Assembly (NCBI GenBank): GCA_902500715.1
Contig: CABVRO010000009.1
Coordinates: 1 to 53,247 of the forward strand
DNA length: 53,247 bases
Direction of reading: 5' to 3'
Source: an uncultured Nitrospira sp.
GTDB lineage: Bacteria > Nitrospirota > Nitrospiria > Nitrospirales > Nitrospiraceae
In this document: positions 33,011 through 41,467 of the stretch, piece after piece
Position numbering within the stretch: position 1 is the stretch's first letter
Layout: each line of letters begins with the position of its first letter
The notes under the pieces: generated by a model
Database searches by the model: none
Told to the model about the DNA's origin: nothing
Seen by the model: only the letters and a program-made list of their open reading frames with translations
Program-made: the position numbers and the translations under genes

Positions 33011-33568
33011 TCAGGATTTTCGCATCGGAGGCACCGGCACATTTCCGCCGATGTCCGCATCCATGCGATAGCCGGCCCGCTCCAATGTGCGGCGCAGCGT
33101 GGTCATCACCGCGGGGCTGTCGGAATGGGGCATCACGGCGACCGAAGGGGCGGCGTGCAAGTCCTTCAGCAGTGACTCGGCGTCGGAGCCTGCCAGCTGA
33201 TCGCAGAGATCGTAGACACCGCCCGGTCCTTCTTCCAGCACATTGTGGTTCATCAGCAGGCGCCGGATGGTCGCCAGGATCGCAGGGGTTGGAGTGGGCA
33301 TAAGCAACGTGGCCAGCGCGCCGTGATCGAGTCGAAGCTTGGTGGCGATCGGAAGCGGTGTGCCGCCACGCCATCGCTGGACGGCAGGAAATAGTATCTT
33401 CTCCTCCATGCCGATGTGCCGAAGCAGTCCGGCACGGAATTGATCGTAGACCTCGCGATTGACTCGGGCCGGTTGGGCCGCCGCCGACTGCAGCAATGCG
33501 TCGAGCCGTCGATGGTCTTCGGCAAGGAATTGCGCGAGAAGGCCTGCCTCCCTGCCCTCCTGCTTCAT
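33011..33568 (-). CDS. Hemerythrin HHE-domain protein
   Basis: A 185-residue cytoplasmic protein. The start at 33568 (MKQEGREAG) is preferred to 33688, which overlaps the previous gene and reads as non-coding. The four-helix di-iron site is visible: FLAEDHRRLDALL, GLLRHIGMEEKILFPAV, KLRLDHGALATLL and LMNHNVLEEGPGGVYDLCDQL. A C-terminal domain of about 60 residues follows (SVAVMPHSDSPAVMTTLRRTLERAGYRMDADIG) that is not part of hemerythrin. Related proteins sense or scavenge NO or oxygen, or donate iron to damaged clusters. NnrS-like and MIP18 genes follow directly. Confidence 0.9.
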   Translation of the reverse strand: MKQEGREAGLLAQFLAEDHRRLDALLQSAAAQPARVNREVYDQFRAGLLRHIGMEEKILFPAVQRWRGGTPLPIATKLRLDHGALATLLMPTPTPAILATIRRLLMNHNVLEEGPGGVYDLCDQLAGSDAESLLKDLHAAPSVAVMPHSDSPAVMTTLRRTLERAGYRMDADIGGNVPVPPMRKS

Positions 33569-33612
33569 ATCCCGGCTCCCGTCATGCCGCACTCTTTCCC
33601 GGGGTCCGTGGG

Positions 33613-35058
33613 TCAGCCGCGCCCCGCCTTCCGGGGCTCTGCCGGAGCTTGCCCCGGCTGTTGCTGGGCCGTATCGAGCGGTGACCACCCGCCTCCCAGC
33701 GCTTTATATAATTGGACGACCGACACCAGCTGTAACCGGTGGGTGCTGGTTAGTGCCAGTTCCGCCTCGAACAGATTGCGTTGCGCCACGAGGACGTCGA
33801 GATAGTTCGCGAGTCCTCCTTTATACCGCAGATTGGCCAGACGCAGAGCCGAGCGCAATGCGTCCACCTGCTCCACCTGCGCGCCCCGTTGCTCCCGCAC
33901 CGTTCGCACGGCAACCAGCGCATCCTCCACTTCACGAAACGCCACCAGCAACGCCTGCTCATACCGTGCCAGCGCTTCACGGCTCTGCGCTTCAGCCGCG
34001 TCCTGCTGAAAACCGAGGATCTGAGCATTCAGCAAGGGACCGGCAAGCCCGGGACCTGCGGTACCGAACGCCGTCTCATTCGCCACCAAGCGGGACAACT
34101 GCGGACTGGCGACACCGAGAATTCCCGTGATGCTGAGTTTCGGAAACCGGTCCGCCTTCGCCACACCGATTCGCGCCGTGGCCGCCGCCAATTCCTGCTC
34201 CGCCTGCACGAGATCCGGGCGACGCTGCAGCAATTCCGAAGGAAGACCGGCCGGCACCTCCGGCGGCATCACTTGCTCGGTGAGAGAGCGGCCTCTCGGA
34301 ATCCGACCAGGCGCACGGCCCAGCAACACACTGAGCTGGTTTTCTTTCTGCACCATCTGCCGGCTCAACTCTGCCGCCCGTGCCGCGGCGTTGGCGCGTT
34401 CCGCCGCAAACTGGTCCGCGTCGATTTTGGAGATCATGCCCTCTCGCAGCCGGGCCTCCGCAATCCTGACCGATTCGTCCCAGGACTTCAGCGTTCGTTG
34501 CGCCACGGCCAACTGCATGTCGAACTGCAGCATGTCGAAGTAGGCTTCCGCCACGCCGCTCACCAGTTGCAGGACGACCGCTCGTCGTGCCTCCTCGCGC
34601 GACAGAAGATCGCCTCGCGCCGCTTCGTTGGATCGACGAATCCGCCCCCAGATATCGATCTCCCAGGACAGATTCCCCTGGAGATAGTAGTTGAACGGAT
34701 TGGGAAAGCCCGGAAACAGAAAGTTTGCCTTGCGGCCGAACAAGGGCGCGTTGGACGTGAGATCGGCCTTCGGCGCGAAATCCATTTTTGCGATCAACAT
34801 GCGGGCCTGAAAATCTTCGACCGACGCAACCGCCCGTTTCAGATCTTTATTCTCAGCCAGCGCCACTCGAATGAGACGCCGCAGTTCTTCATCCTGCAAC
34901 AGATCCCACCAGGGCAGGTTGGCGAACGACTCGGTTTCCTGCTGCGTCGCCGCCATGCGGAACCGGTCCGGCACAGCGAGATCGGGACGGGAGTAATCCG
35001 GCCCGATGGCACAGGCACTCAGGAAAACGGAACTGAGGAGGAGAGCTACAATGCGCAT
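33613..35058 (-). CDS. RND efflux outer-membrane lipoprotein, NodT/OprM type (second copy)
   Basis: A 481-residue TolC-like lipoprotein starting MRIVALLLSSVFLSACAIGPDYSRP, with lipobox LSAC. Two OEP repeats are visible: FNYYLQGNLSWEIDIWGRIRRS, LLSREEARRAVVLQLVSGVAEAYF and RRPDLVQAEQELAAATARIGVAKADRFPKLSITG. It is nearly identical in these parts to the channel encoded at 15285-16721. It is the outer-membrane part of the second RND operon (adaptor, pump, STAS protein, channel) and ends 44 bp before the hemerythrin gene, so read-through into that group is possible. Confidence 0.95.
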   Translation of the reverse strand: MRIVALLLSSVFLSACAIGPDYSRPDLAVPDRFRMAATQQETESFANLPWWDLLQDEELRRLIRVALAENKDLKRAVASVEDFQARMLIAKMDFAPKADLTSNAPLFGRKANFLFPGFPNPFNYYLQGNLSWEIDIWGRIRRSNEAARGDLLSREEARRAVVLQLVSGVAEAYFDMLQFDMQLAVAQRTLKSWDESVRIAEARLREGMISKIDADQFAAERANAAARAAELSRQMVQKENQLSVLLGRAPGRIPRGRSLTEQVMPPEVPAGLPSELLQRRPDLVQAEQELAAATARIGVAKADRFPKLSITGILGVASPQLSRLVANETAFGTAGPGLAGPLLNAQILGFQQDAAEAQSREALARYEQALLVAFREVEDALVAVRTVREQRGAQVEQVDALRSALRLANLRYKGGLANYLDVLVAQRNLFEAELALTSTHRLQLVSVVQLYKALGGGWSPLDTAQQQPGQAPAEPRKAGRG

Positions 35059-35070
35059 GCGATGACCGTC

Positions 35071-35382
35071 CTATATCGTCTCACAGCGGACGGATGGGGT
35101 GGCCTGGCCGCTTCCCGCCCCTGTGATTTCTGCCACGATGTGTCTAGTGCAGCACCCGTTCGCGACCAAGACAGCACCCTCTCGCCACATGCTGCTCAGC
35201 AGGGTCCTGCCCTCCTCGGCAATGAAGGTGATGCCCGTCAGTTCCACCACGGGGGCGAACGTGCCGGCTTGCTTGATCTGCTGCCACACCCGTTCGAGTT
35301 CAGTCACCCAGGGCCCGCTCAGACTCCCTTCCAAGGTCAGACGCGCGGAATCGGAAGTCTGCTCGGACGTAATCTTCAGCAT
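35071..35382 (-). CDS. Stand-alone STAS-domain protein inside an RND operon
   Basis: A 103-residue STAS protein (anti-sigma-factor antagonist fold) with AGGAGG upstream. LTLEGSLSGPWVTELERVWQQIKQ and VVELTGITFIAEEGRTLLSSMWREGAVL are the family's strands and helix. In phosphoregulated STAS proteins the loop reads DSSG, with the second Ser phosphorylated; here it reads AEEG, so the phospho-acceptor position is Glu and the protein cannot be switched by that route. It lies between the pump gene (42 bp) and the channel gene (12 bp). An unusual place for STAS; a role in pump regulation is only inferred. Confidence 0.85.
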   Translation of the reverse strand: MLKITSEQTSDSARLTLEGSLSGPWVTELERVWQQIKQAGTFAPVVELTGITFIAEEGRTLLSSMWREGAVLVANGCCTRHIVAEITGAGSGQATPSVRCETI

Positions 35383-35423
35383 CGTGCATGTCCTCCTGTT
35401 GCCCTCAACGAGCCGGGATCAGT

Positions 35424-38400
35424 TCATCCCTTTGCCGCCGCCAACTGCAACGCACCCGCTTCGGACTCTTCCACATCCACCGCCGGCTGATGTCGGGCCG
35501 CGATCAGCGAATAAAACACCGGCACGACGAACAGCGTGAAGAGTGTTCCGACCGTCATCCCGGTCACCAACACCATCCCAATGCTGTTGCGGGCCGCGGC
35601 GCCGGGTCCCGAGACGAGCACCAGCGGGAGATGCCCGAAAACCGTGGCCGCCGAGGTCATCAAGACCGGGCGCAATCGCGTCAGGGAGGCTTCGCGCAGA
35701 GCGGCCGTCTTCGACAGCCCTCGTTCTTGCAAGGTATTGGCGAACTCCACGATCAGAATGCCGTTCTTCGCAATCAATCCCACCAGCGTAATCAGCCCGA
35801 CCTGCGAATAGATGTTGATGGTCGTCAGGTCGAGGAAACTGAACACCAGCGCGCCTGAGATCGCCAGCGGCACCGAGCCCAGCAGGACGATCAGCGGGTC
35901 CCGAAAACTTTTGAACTGAGCCGCGAGCACGAGGTAAATCAGCACCACCGCAAAGCCCAGTGTCACCGTCAAGGCCGAACCTTCGTGGCGGATCTGGCGC
36001 GATTCTCCCGCAAAATCGAGCGCCACCCGTGGACCGACGGCCGAGGCCGCCGCAGTTTCCAGAACGCGCAGCCCCTCCTCCTTCGTCACCCCGGGCTTCA
36101 CCCCGCCGAAGATCCGCACCGCATTACGTTGTTGGAAACGGTTCAGCGTCCGCGGCGCAGTACTCGTCTCAATATGCGTAAACGTCGAGACCGGCACCAG
36201 CTGGCCGCTTGGTGTCTTGATCTTGAGATCGAGCAGCGGGTCCAACGTCGCGCGATCCTTGTCGCCGATTTGAGGAATGACCTTGTAACTGCGGTCGTAA
36301 AAATTGAACCGATTCACATAGGCCCCGCCGAGCAGCGTCCCCAGTTCCTGACCGACCCCGGCCAGATCGAAGCCCAGGTCGGCGAGTCGCTCGCGATCGA
36401 GCACGACCCGCGCTTCAGGCAAATCAATCTTCAGGTCGGTGTCGACATACAGGAACTTGCCGCTCTGCCAACCGGCACCCAGGACCGCGGCGGTCATCTC
36501 CAACAGTTGCTCGGCAGGCACTTCGCTCGCCAGGATCAGTTCCACATCATATTGCCCGGGCGTCGGCAATGGCGGATCAAGGCGCGGGAACACCCGCAGA
36601 CCGGGGATCTGCGACACGGCGCCGAAGACTTCGCCGTACATCAGCTCGGTCGAGCGCGTCCGTTCCCGCCAGTCCTTGGCCACCAGGCCGCCGAAGCCGC
36701 CCCATGACGAGGTCAGCGACCACATGAACCGGGCTTCTGGAAACGCCCGGATCGCTTCGACCACTTTCAGCGAATCACTGTTCGTCGCCGCCACCGTCGA
36801 GTCCGGCGAAGCCTCCAGAAAGAGACTGATATGACTTTGATCCTCCACGGGCGCCAATTCCTGTCGTGAAAAGAGATACAGCGGAACGGCCGCAACCATG
36901 ATGAGCAGCGATGCCGCGACGATCGCCCAGCGCATCTCCAACGCGCCGTCGAGCAGCCGCCCGTAGACCGTACGCGTCACGTCGAACCCACGATTGACCA
37001 GACGGGTCAGCTTGCCCTCTTTCCCTTCCGGGTGGACGAATCGCGAACTCATGACCGGCGAGAGCGTGATCGCCACGACACCGGACAGCACGACTGCGGC
37101 CGCCAGGGTGATGGCAAACTCCAGAAACAGCGAGCCGGTCAGACCTCCCTGAAAACCGATCGGAGCATAGACTGCGGCCAGGGTAATGGTCATGGCAATG
37201 ATAGGCCCGACCAATTCGCGCGAGCCGATCAACGCCGCCTGAATCCTCGACTTTCCTTCGCGCACATGCCGTTCGACGTTTTCCACGACGACGATCGCGT
37301 CGTCCACGACCAATCCGACCGACAAGACGATCGCCAGAATCGTCAGCAGATTGAGGCTGAAACCGAACGCAAACATAAAGACGGCAGCCCCGATCAGCGA
37401 CACCGGCATGGCCACCAGCGGAACCAGCGCGGTCCTGATCGATCCCATGAACAGGAAGACCACCGTGGCCACGATCAGAATCGTTTCTCCCAGCGTCTTG
37501 GTGATCTCCGTCAAAGCGCTTTCCATGAACATGGTGCCGTCCCAGACCAGCTGCATGTCGATATCTTTCGGCAGGGTCGGCCGGATACGATCCATTTCCT
37601 CCCGCAACCGGTGGGCCACTTCAATCTCGTTGGAGCCGACCAGGGGCCAGACCCCGAGGTACACCCCCTCCAGGCGGTTGTACTTCGCCACCATCTCCGC
37701 TTCTTCAGCGCCTTTTTCCACTCGCGCCACATCCCTGAGCCGCACGATGGCGCCGCCACGGTCCGCCACGATGAGTTCCTGAAACTCGTTCACGGAACGC
37801 AGGTCGGTATTAGCCAGCAGATTCACCTGCACGAGGTTGCCCTTGGTCCGGCCGACGGCGGCCAGGTAATTATTGCGCCGCAACGCGGCCTGCACATCGC
37901 CGGGAGAGAGGTTGTAGGACGCCAGACGATCGGGATCGATCCACACGCGCATGGCGATCTGCCGTCCACCTTCAATGGTGACCCGCTGCACCCCGGTCAG
38001 GGTGGCCAGTTGCGGCTGCAGGGTTCGCAACAGCCAATCCGTCAGCGCCGGCACGGTCCGCTCCGGAGACGTGAAACTGAGATAGAACGACGCATAGGGG
38101 CGATCGGCACGCTGCACTTCCACCGCCGGAGGTTCCGCCTCAGCCGGCAGCTCCGACCGGACCTGTTGCAGCCGCGCCGTCACTTCAGCGAGTGCCGCCG
38201 TGCTGTTGTGGTTCAGCTTCAAATGCACCGTCACGGTGCTGACGCCGGCGCGACTGGTGGATTCGAGATAATCCACCCCGCTGATCGCCGACACGACTCG
38301 CTCGATCGGCGTGGTGAGAAATCCCCGCACCGTCTCCGCCGCGGCTCCGTAATAGACCGTCGTAATAATGATCGAGGAGCTCTCGATCTTCGGATACTGT

Positions 38401-38507
38401 TGCACCGGCAGCGTCGCCAGCGCCCGCCAGCCCACAAGGACGATCACCAGGTTCACGACCACGGCCAGCACGGGGTGCTTGATAAAGATGTCGGTAAATG
38501 AGCGCAT
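35424..38507 (-). CDS. RND efflux pump, HAE family (MdtB/MexF-like)
   Basis: A 1027-residue inner-membrane pump with GGGGAG before the ATG. MRSFTDIFIKHPVLAVVVNLVIVLVGW is the first helix; the TM4 pair is in LVVDDAIVVVENVERHVREGKSRIQAALIGSRE; TM10-12 include LITLVGLIAKNGILIVEFANTLQERG and GAAARNSIGMVLVTGMTVGTLFTLFVVPVFYSLIA. It is much more diverged from the pump at 16714-19893 than the matching channels are from each other. The shorter C-terminus and the ARNSIGMVLVTGM motif resemble MdtB/MdtC- and TriC-type pumps. Substrate cannot be told. Confidence 0.95.
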   Translation of the reverse strand: MRSFTDIFIKHPVLAVVVNLVIVLVGWRALATLPVQQYPKIESSSIIITTVYYGAAAETVRGFLTTPIERVVSAISGVDYLESTSRAGVSTVTVHLKLNHNSTAALAEVTARLQQVRSELPAEAEPPAVEVQRADRPYASFYLSFTSPERTVPALTDWLLRTLQPQLATLTGVQRVTIEGGRQIAMRVWIDPDRLASYNLSPGDVQAALRRNNYLAAVGRTKGNLVQVNLLANTDLRSVNEFQELIVADRGGAIVRLRDVARVEKGAEEAEMVAKYNRLEGVYLGVWPLVGSNEIEVAHRLREEMDRIRPTLPKDIDMQLVWDGTMFMESALTEITKTLGETILIVATVVFLFMGSIRTALVPLVAMPVSLIGAAVFMFAFGFSLNLLTILAIVLSVGLVVDDAIVVVENVERHVREGKSRIQAALIGSRELVGPIIAMTITLAAVYAPIGFQGGLTGSLFLEFAITLAAAVVLSGVVAITLSPVMSSRFVHPEGKEGKLTRLVNRGFDVTRTVYGRLLDGALEMRWAIVAASLLIMVAAVPLYLFSRQELAPVEDQSHISLFLEASPDSTVAATNSDSLKVVEAIRAFPEARFMWSLTSSWGGFGGLVAKDWRERTRSTELMYGEVFGAVSQIPGLRVFPRLDPPLPTPGQYDVELILASEVPAEQLLEMTAAVLGAGWQSGKFLYVDTDLKIDLPEARVVLDRERLADLGFDLAGVGQELGTLLGGAYVNRFNFYDRSYKVIPQIGDKDRATLDPLLDLKIKTPSGQLVPVSTFTHIETSTAPRTLNRFQQRNAVRIFGGVKPGVTKEEGLRVLETAAASAVGPRVALDFAGESRQIRHEGSALTVTLGFAVVLIYLVLAAQFKSFRDPLIVLLGSVPLAISGALVFSFLDLTTINIYSQVGLITLVGLIAKNGILIVEFANTLQERGLSKTAALREASLTRLRPVLMTSAATVFGHLPLVLVSGPGAAARNSIGMVLVTGMTVGTLFTLFVVPVFYSLIAARHQPAVDVEESEAGALQLAAAKG

Positions 38508-38524
38508 GGGCCTGCTCCCCTGAA

Positions 38525-39649
38525 TTACTGTTGGCTGAGAAGACGGTCCGGATCTAATTTGCGTTCTGGTTCACCGGCGGCGACCACGAGCACACCGTCG
38601 CGCAACTTGAACGCCCCCGACGCGGCCACCCGCTCACCGGCGTTCAGACCGTTATGGATGACGATGTCGTCACCGAGCATCGTCCCGCTTTCGACCTGGC
38701 GCACATGGGCGCGCTGTTTATTTTCGCGGTCCGGCTCAATGACAAAGACCTGATCGCCACCCGGACCCTTTTTCAACGCATTCACCGGAACCGCCACGGC
38801 CTTGCGCGCCAACCCTACCGGCACCCTAATCCGCACGGCCGCACCGGGAGCCGGCATGCTGGCGGAATGCTCGATCCTGGCACGAACCATGGTGTTGCGC
38901 GTGGCGGGGTCGATGCGGGCATCGATCGCCACAATCCTGGCGGCCACTGGGGAGGAGTCACCGGTGAAGACCTCGACGGTCGCCCCTTGCCGCAATCCGA
39001 GCGCGACGTGCTGCGGAACCGCAAAGTCCACATGGACCGCCTCGTCGATGCCCTGCAGTGTAGTCAGCTGCGTGCCTTCGTTGAGATATTGCCCGGGATG
39101 CACATCGGCCAATCCCACACGGGCACGGAACGGGGCACGGATCGTCTTGCGGGCGATCAAGGCCTTCGTGCGCGCCATCTGAGCCTGCGCCACATCGAGG
39201 TCTGCGCGGGCCCGGTCGACTTCCTCCTGAGCCGCGGCTTGGTCTTGCGTCAACGCCCGCCGACGATCCAGCACGGTCTTCGCCAGGACCGCCTGAGCCT
39301 GTTGGGCCCGCAAGTCCGCTTCTTCCACCGACACATCGAGCGCCACGAGCACGGCCCCGGCCTCGACCGTCTGGCCGGGCACAAACTTGACCTGGCTGAC
39401 GGTGCCGGCCAGTTCGTTCCGCAGCGTGATCGAGCGCAACGCCAGCACGGTGCCGATAGAAGTGGCCGTCTGATGATGCTCGACATCCCTGGCGACGGAG
39501 ACAGACACCGATTCCATCGGTTCGGGCTGGTTCGCCGAGGCCGCCGCATTCGCTTGGATGCTGCCGTACTTCCACGCAGCCAGGCCCACACCGACCGCAG
39601 CTACGGTCAGGAGCAGCAACGAAGACCCGATCCAACTTCGACGATTCAT
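38525..39649 (-). CDS. RND efflux periplasmic adaptor (MdtA-like)
   Basis: A 374-residue adaptor with GGGAGGG before the ATG. It has an N-terminal membrane anchor (SWIGSSLLLLTVAAVGVGLAAW), not a lipobox. The lipoyl halves are VLALRSITLRNELAGTVSQVKFVPGQTVEAGAVLVALD and KTIRAPFRARVGLADVHPGQYLNEGTQL, joined by a short coiled coil, then the barrel (VDFAVPQHVALGLRQGATVEVF) and the membrane-proximal domain (VPVNALKKGPGGDQVFVIEPD). First gene of the second RND operon. The 280-bp region upstream (39650-39929) must hold its promoter; I see only a poor sigma-54-like match there. Confidence 0.94.
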   Translation of the reverse strand: MNRRSWIGSSLLLLTVAAVGVGLAAWKYGSIQANAAASANQPEPMESVSVSVARDVEHHQTATSIGTVLALRSITLRNELAGTVSQVKFVPGQTVEAGAVLVALDVSVEEADLRAQQAQAVLAKTVLDRRRALTQDQAAAQEEVDRARADLDVAQAQMARTKALIARKTIRAPFRARVGLADVHPGQYLNEGTQLTTLQGIDEAVHVDFAVPQHVALGLRQGATVEVFTGDSSPVAARIVAIDARIDPATRNTMVRARIEHSASMPAPGAAVRIRVPVGLARKAVAVPVNALKKGPGGDQVFVIEPDRENKQRAHVRQVESGTMLGDDIVIHNGLNAGERVAASGAFKLRDGVLVVAAGEPERKLDPDRLLSQQ

Positions 39650-39929
39650 GACAGTTGCCCTCCCGGCAGGTTGCAGATGGACCTGAGACTCTCCCGTTCC
39701 ATCACAAGAATTCGTTCCTCTGCAAATAGCAACGACTGTTCCTGTCTCGCCATCGGACGCATTCCAATCTAAGTGCGCATTCGAATGGAGAAAATATTCT
39801 CTCGTCCGCCCGTGCTTCGTTCATGGCTGAGGTGGATGACGAAGTCCGCCTGCCTGCCATTCGGCATCTGCCGAAATAACGGCAGCGGCCAATGACCTAC
39901 AGCCATGCAGACTGATGAGTCGTCCGATG

Positions 39930-40916
39930 TCAGCGTACCTGTTCCGGTTCACTCTCAGTCCTCGTACGGAACGCCTCGATAGACAGAATGTTGTATCGAC
40001 GCCGTAGTTCCTCAACCTGTTCACCCATCACAGGCCAATAGTCCCAGCCGTGATTGAGGTCCACGTTCATGGCCGCGCCGCGGCGCATGGCGATCAAAGC
40101 CTTCTCCGGATCGAAGAATCCCGTTCTGGCCGCAGTAATCGGCGTCATACGGATACCGACGTGAAACTGGAGCAGCACAAAAAATACGAAGAGGAACGGA
40201 TCACGCCGCTGAAAGCCCGCACTGAAGCAGGCCACTTGCACTTCCTCCTCGGGCGCCGTGCCGTAGCCGGACAAGATGTGGGCACAATCGTGAAACAGAA
40301 TGGGTTCGGGCGCTCCACCCTTCTCTCCCGGCAGCGCGAAGCCGTTTTTCCGGCAATACTCCCAATAACTCCGCCCCAGCGAACCGGCCGGATACTGCTC
40401 CAGGGCCTGGTAACGCGCGGCGACGGCCGGATCTTCATACTTGCCGATCATGCCGGCAGCGAATTTTGCAAGCCCCCGCAGTCCTTCCTGCTTCCAAATC
40501 TCGGCCACCTTTTCCCTGAGCCAGAAGCGCCGGGCCAGGTCGAGACGCAAATGAAACAACTCTCGCTTGACGACATGCCGAAGATTCGCGACCTCGGGCG
40601 CCGCGACCTGGAGAGAGGCAGCAAATCGTTCGACCAGTTCGGCTTCACGTGGACTGACCTCACGATCGATCAGCGACATCACGACCAGCCCGTTGACCAA
40701 CTGGCGTCTGATTTGCGGATCGGGCAGGTTCAACGCCAACTCTTCCGGGGTAATCGGTTCCAGTGCCTCCGTCTGATGATGTGTGCCGAACACCCGCTGG
40801 ACCGCTGCCATGACCTGCCGTTCGGACTCGTCGAGCGTGCCGTCGGCCAGGGCCACGGTTTTCATCGCGCGCAGTCCCCAATAGGCCTGTTCCGGGGTCG
40901 GTATTTTCAATTCCAT
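39930..40916 (-). CDS. TerB-like / COQ4-like fusion protein
   Basis: A 328-residue protein; the start at 40916 (MELKIPTPEQ) has GGAGG 5 bp upstream and is preferred to 40958. Residues about 10-125 look like a TerB-type helical domain (TVALADGTLDESERQVMAAVQRVFG, VVMSLIDREVSPREAELVERFA). Residues about 175-330 resemble COQ4: the zinc motif HDxxH-x11-E is met exactly by H209, D210, H213 and E225 (FHDCAHILSGYGTAPEEE). COQ4 supports ubiquinone synthesis and decarboxylates the quinone ring in recent work. No quinone gene is adjacent. The fusion and its role are inference; the motif is seen directly. Confidence 0.78.
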   Translation of the reverse strand: MELKIPTPEQAYWGLRAMKTVALADGTLDESERQVMAAVQRVFGTHHQTEALEPITPEELALNLPDPQIRRQLVNGLVVMSLIDREVSPREAELVERFAASLQVAAPEVANLRHVVKRELFHLRLDLARRFWLREKVAEIWKQEGLRGLAKFAAGMIGKYEDPAVAARYQALEQYPAGSLGRSYWEYCRKNGFALPGEKGGAPEPILFHDCAHILSGYGTAPEEEVQVACFSAGFQRRDPFLFVFFVLLQFHVGIRMTPITAARTGFFDPEKALIAMRRGAAMNVDLNHGWDYWPVMGEQVEELRRRYNILSIEAFRTRTESEPEQVR

Positions 40917-40958
40917 CTTGTCCTCCGTTCTCAAGACGGTGGTGTTTGCTCCCCGCAC

Positions 40959-41249
40959 CTACTTCACGACGACCTGGGCCGACGCTCCAGTCACTTTGTG
41001 CGTCGATGCGACCGCAGCAGTCGCGAGAGCAGACAAAGCGTGACGGTCATTCGGCAGGATGCGGACCTCTTCGATCAAATCGCCGCAGGCGGCGCAGGTC
41101 CAGGCAGTGATGGCCAAAGATCCACTGTCGTCGACCACAGTGCGAACCGGTTTCGCGACTCGATCGTCCTGTCTGTGTCGGCAATTCGTCCGGCGCGAGG
41201 TTGCGGCAGTAACCGTGTATACGAACCATCGGTTGTTTATAGATGACAT
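40959..41249 (-). CDS. Small CxxC protein of unknown function
   Basis: A 96-residue protein from ATG 41249, with AGGAG 8 bp upstream. The middle holds a single CAAC pair in LAITAWTCAACGDLIEEVRIL and the tail is Ala/Val-rich. The basic N-terminal third (TSRRTNCRHRQDDRVAK) reads poorly, and a competing frame (41047-41316) starts MRGAPYVIYKQPMVRIHGYC, so a frame change near 41150 cannot be excluded. It ends 42 bp before the TerB-COQ4-like gene and may be co-transcribed. Function unknown. Confidence 0.5.
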   Translation of the reverse strand: MSSINNRWFVYTVTAATSRRTNCRHRQDDRVAKPVRTVVDDSGSLAITAWTCAACGDLIEEVRILPNDRHALSALATAAVASTHKVTGASAQVVVK

Positions 41250-41467
41250 AGGGCGCTCCTCTCATCGCTATGAATGAACAGTCAGTTCGTGCGGGGATTT
41301 CAATGGAAGAAAGCATAGACCGTTCCAGCGAGGTGAATCCCTGACTTGCAGAGAGACTGCTTTCAGGACGGGAAGTTACGCAGTGAGGAGCGAGGGTGTC
41401 GAAACGATAAGAATCTGGTGCCGACGGAATGACTGCCGAGATGTCGGCAGCTGTCGAACGATCGGCG

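Noticed and set aside
31826..33175. 449-codon open frame opposite the NnrS-like and hemerythrin genes
   Set aside because: Composition dominated by P, R, Q, E and H; the minus-strand frames there have clear membrane and di-iron features.
33781..35490. 569-codon open frame opposite the second channel and STAS genes
   Set aside because: Antisense of two well-supported genes, with the same shadow composition.
37032..38501. 489-codon open frame opposite the second RND pump
   Set aside because: Antisense shadow of the pump; no protein-like features.
39727..39743. Possible minus-strand sigma-54 promoter before the second RND adaptor
   Set aside because: GG and GC are ten bases apart, but the -24 part reads AGGAAC, far from TGGCAC, and no GTATC dyad is nearby.
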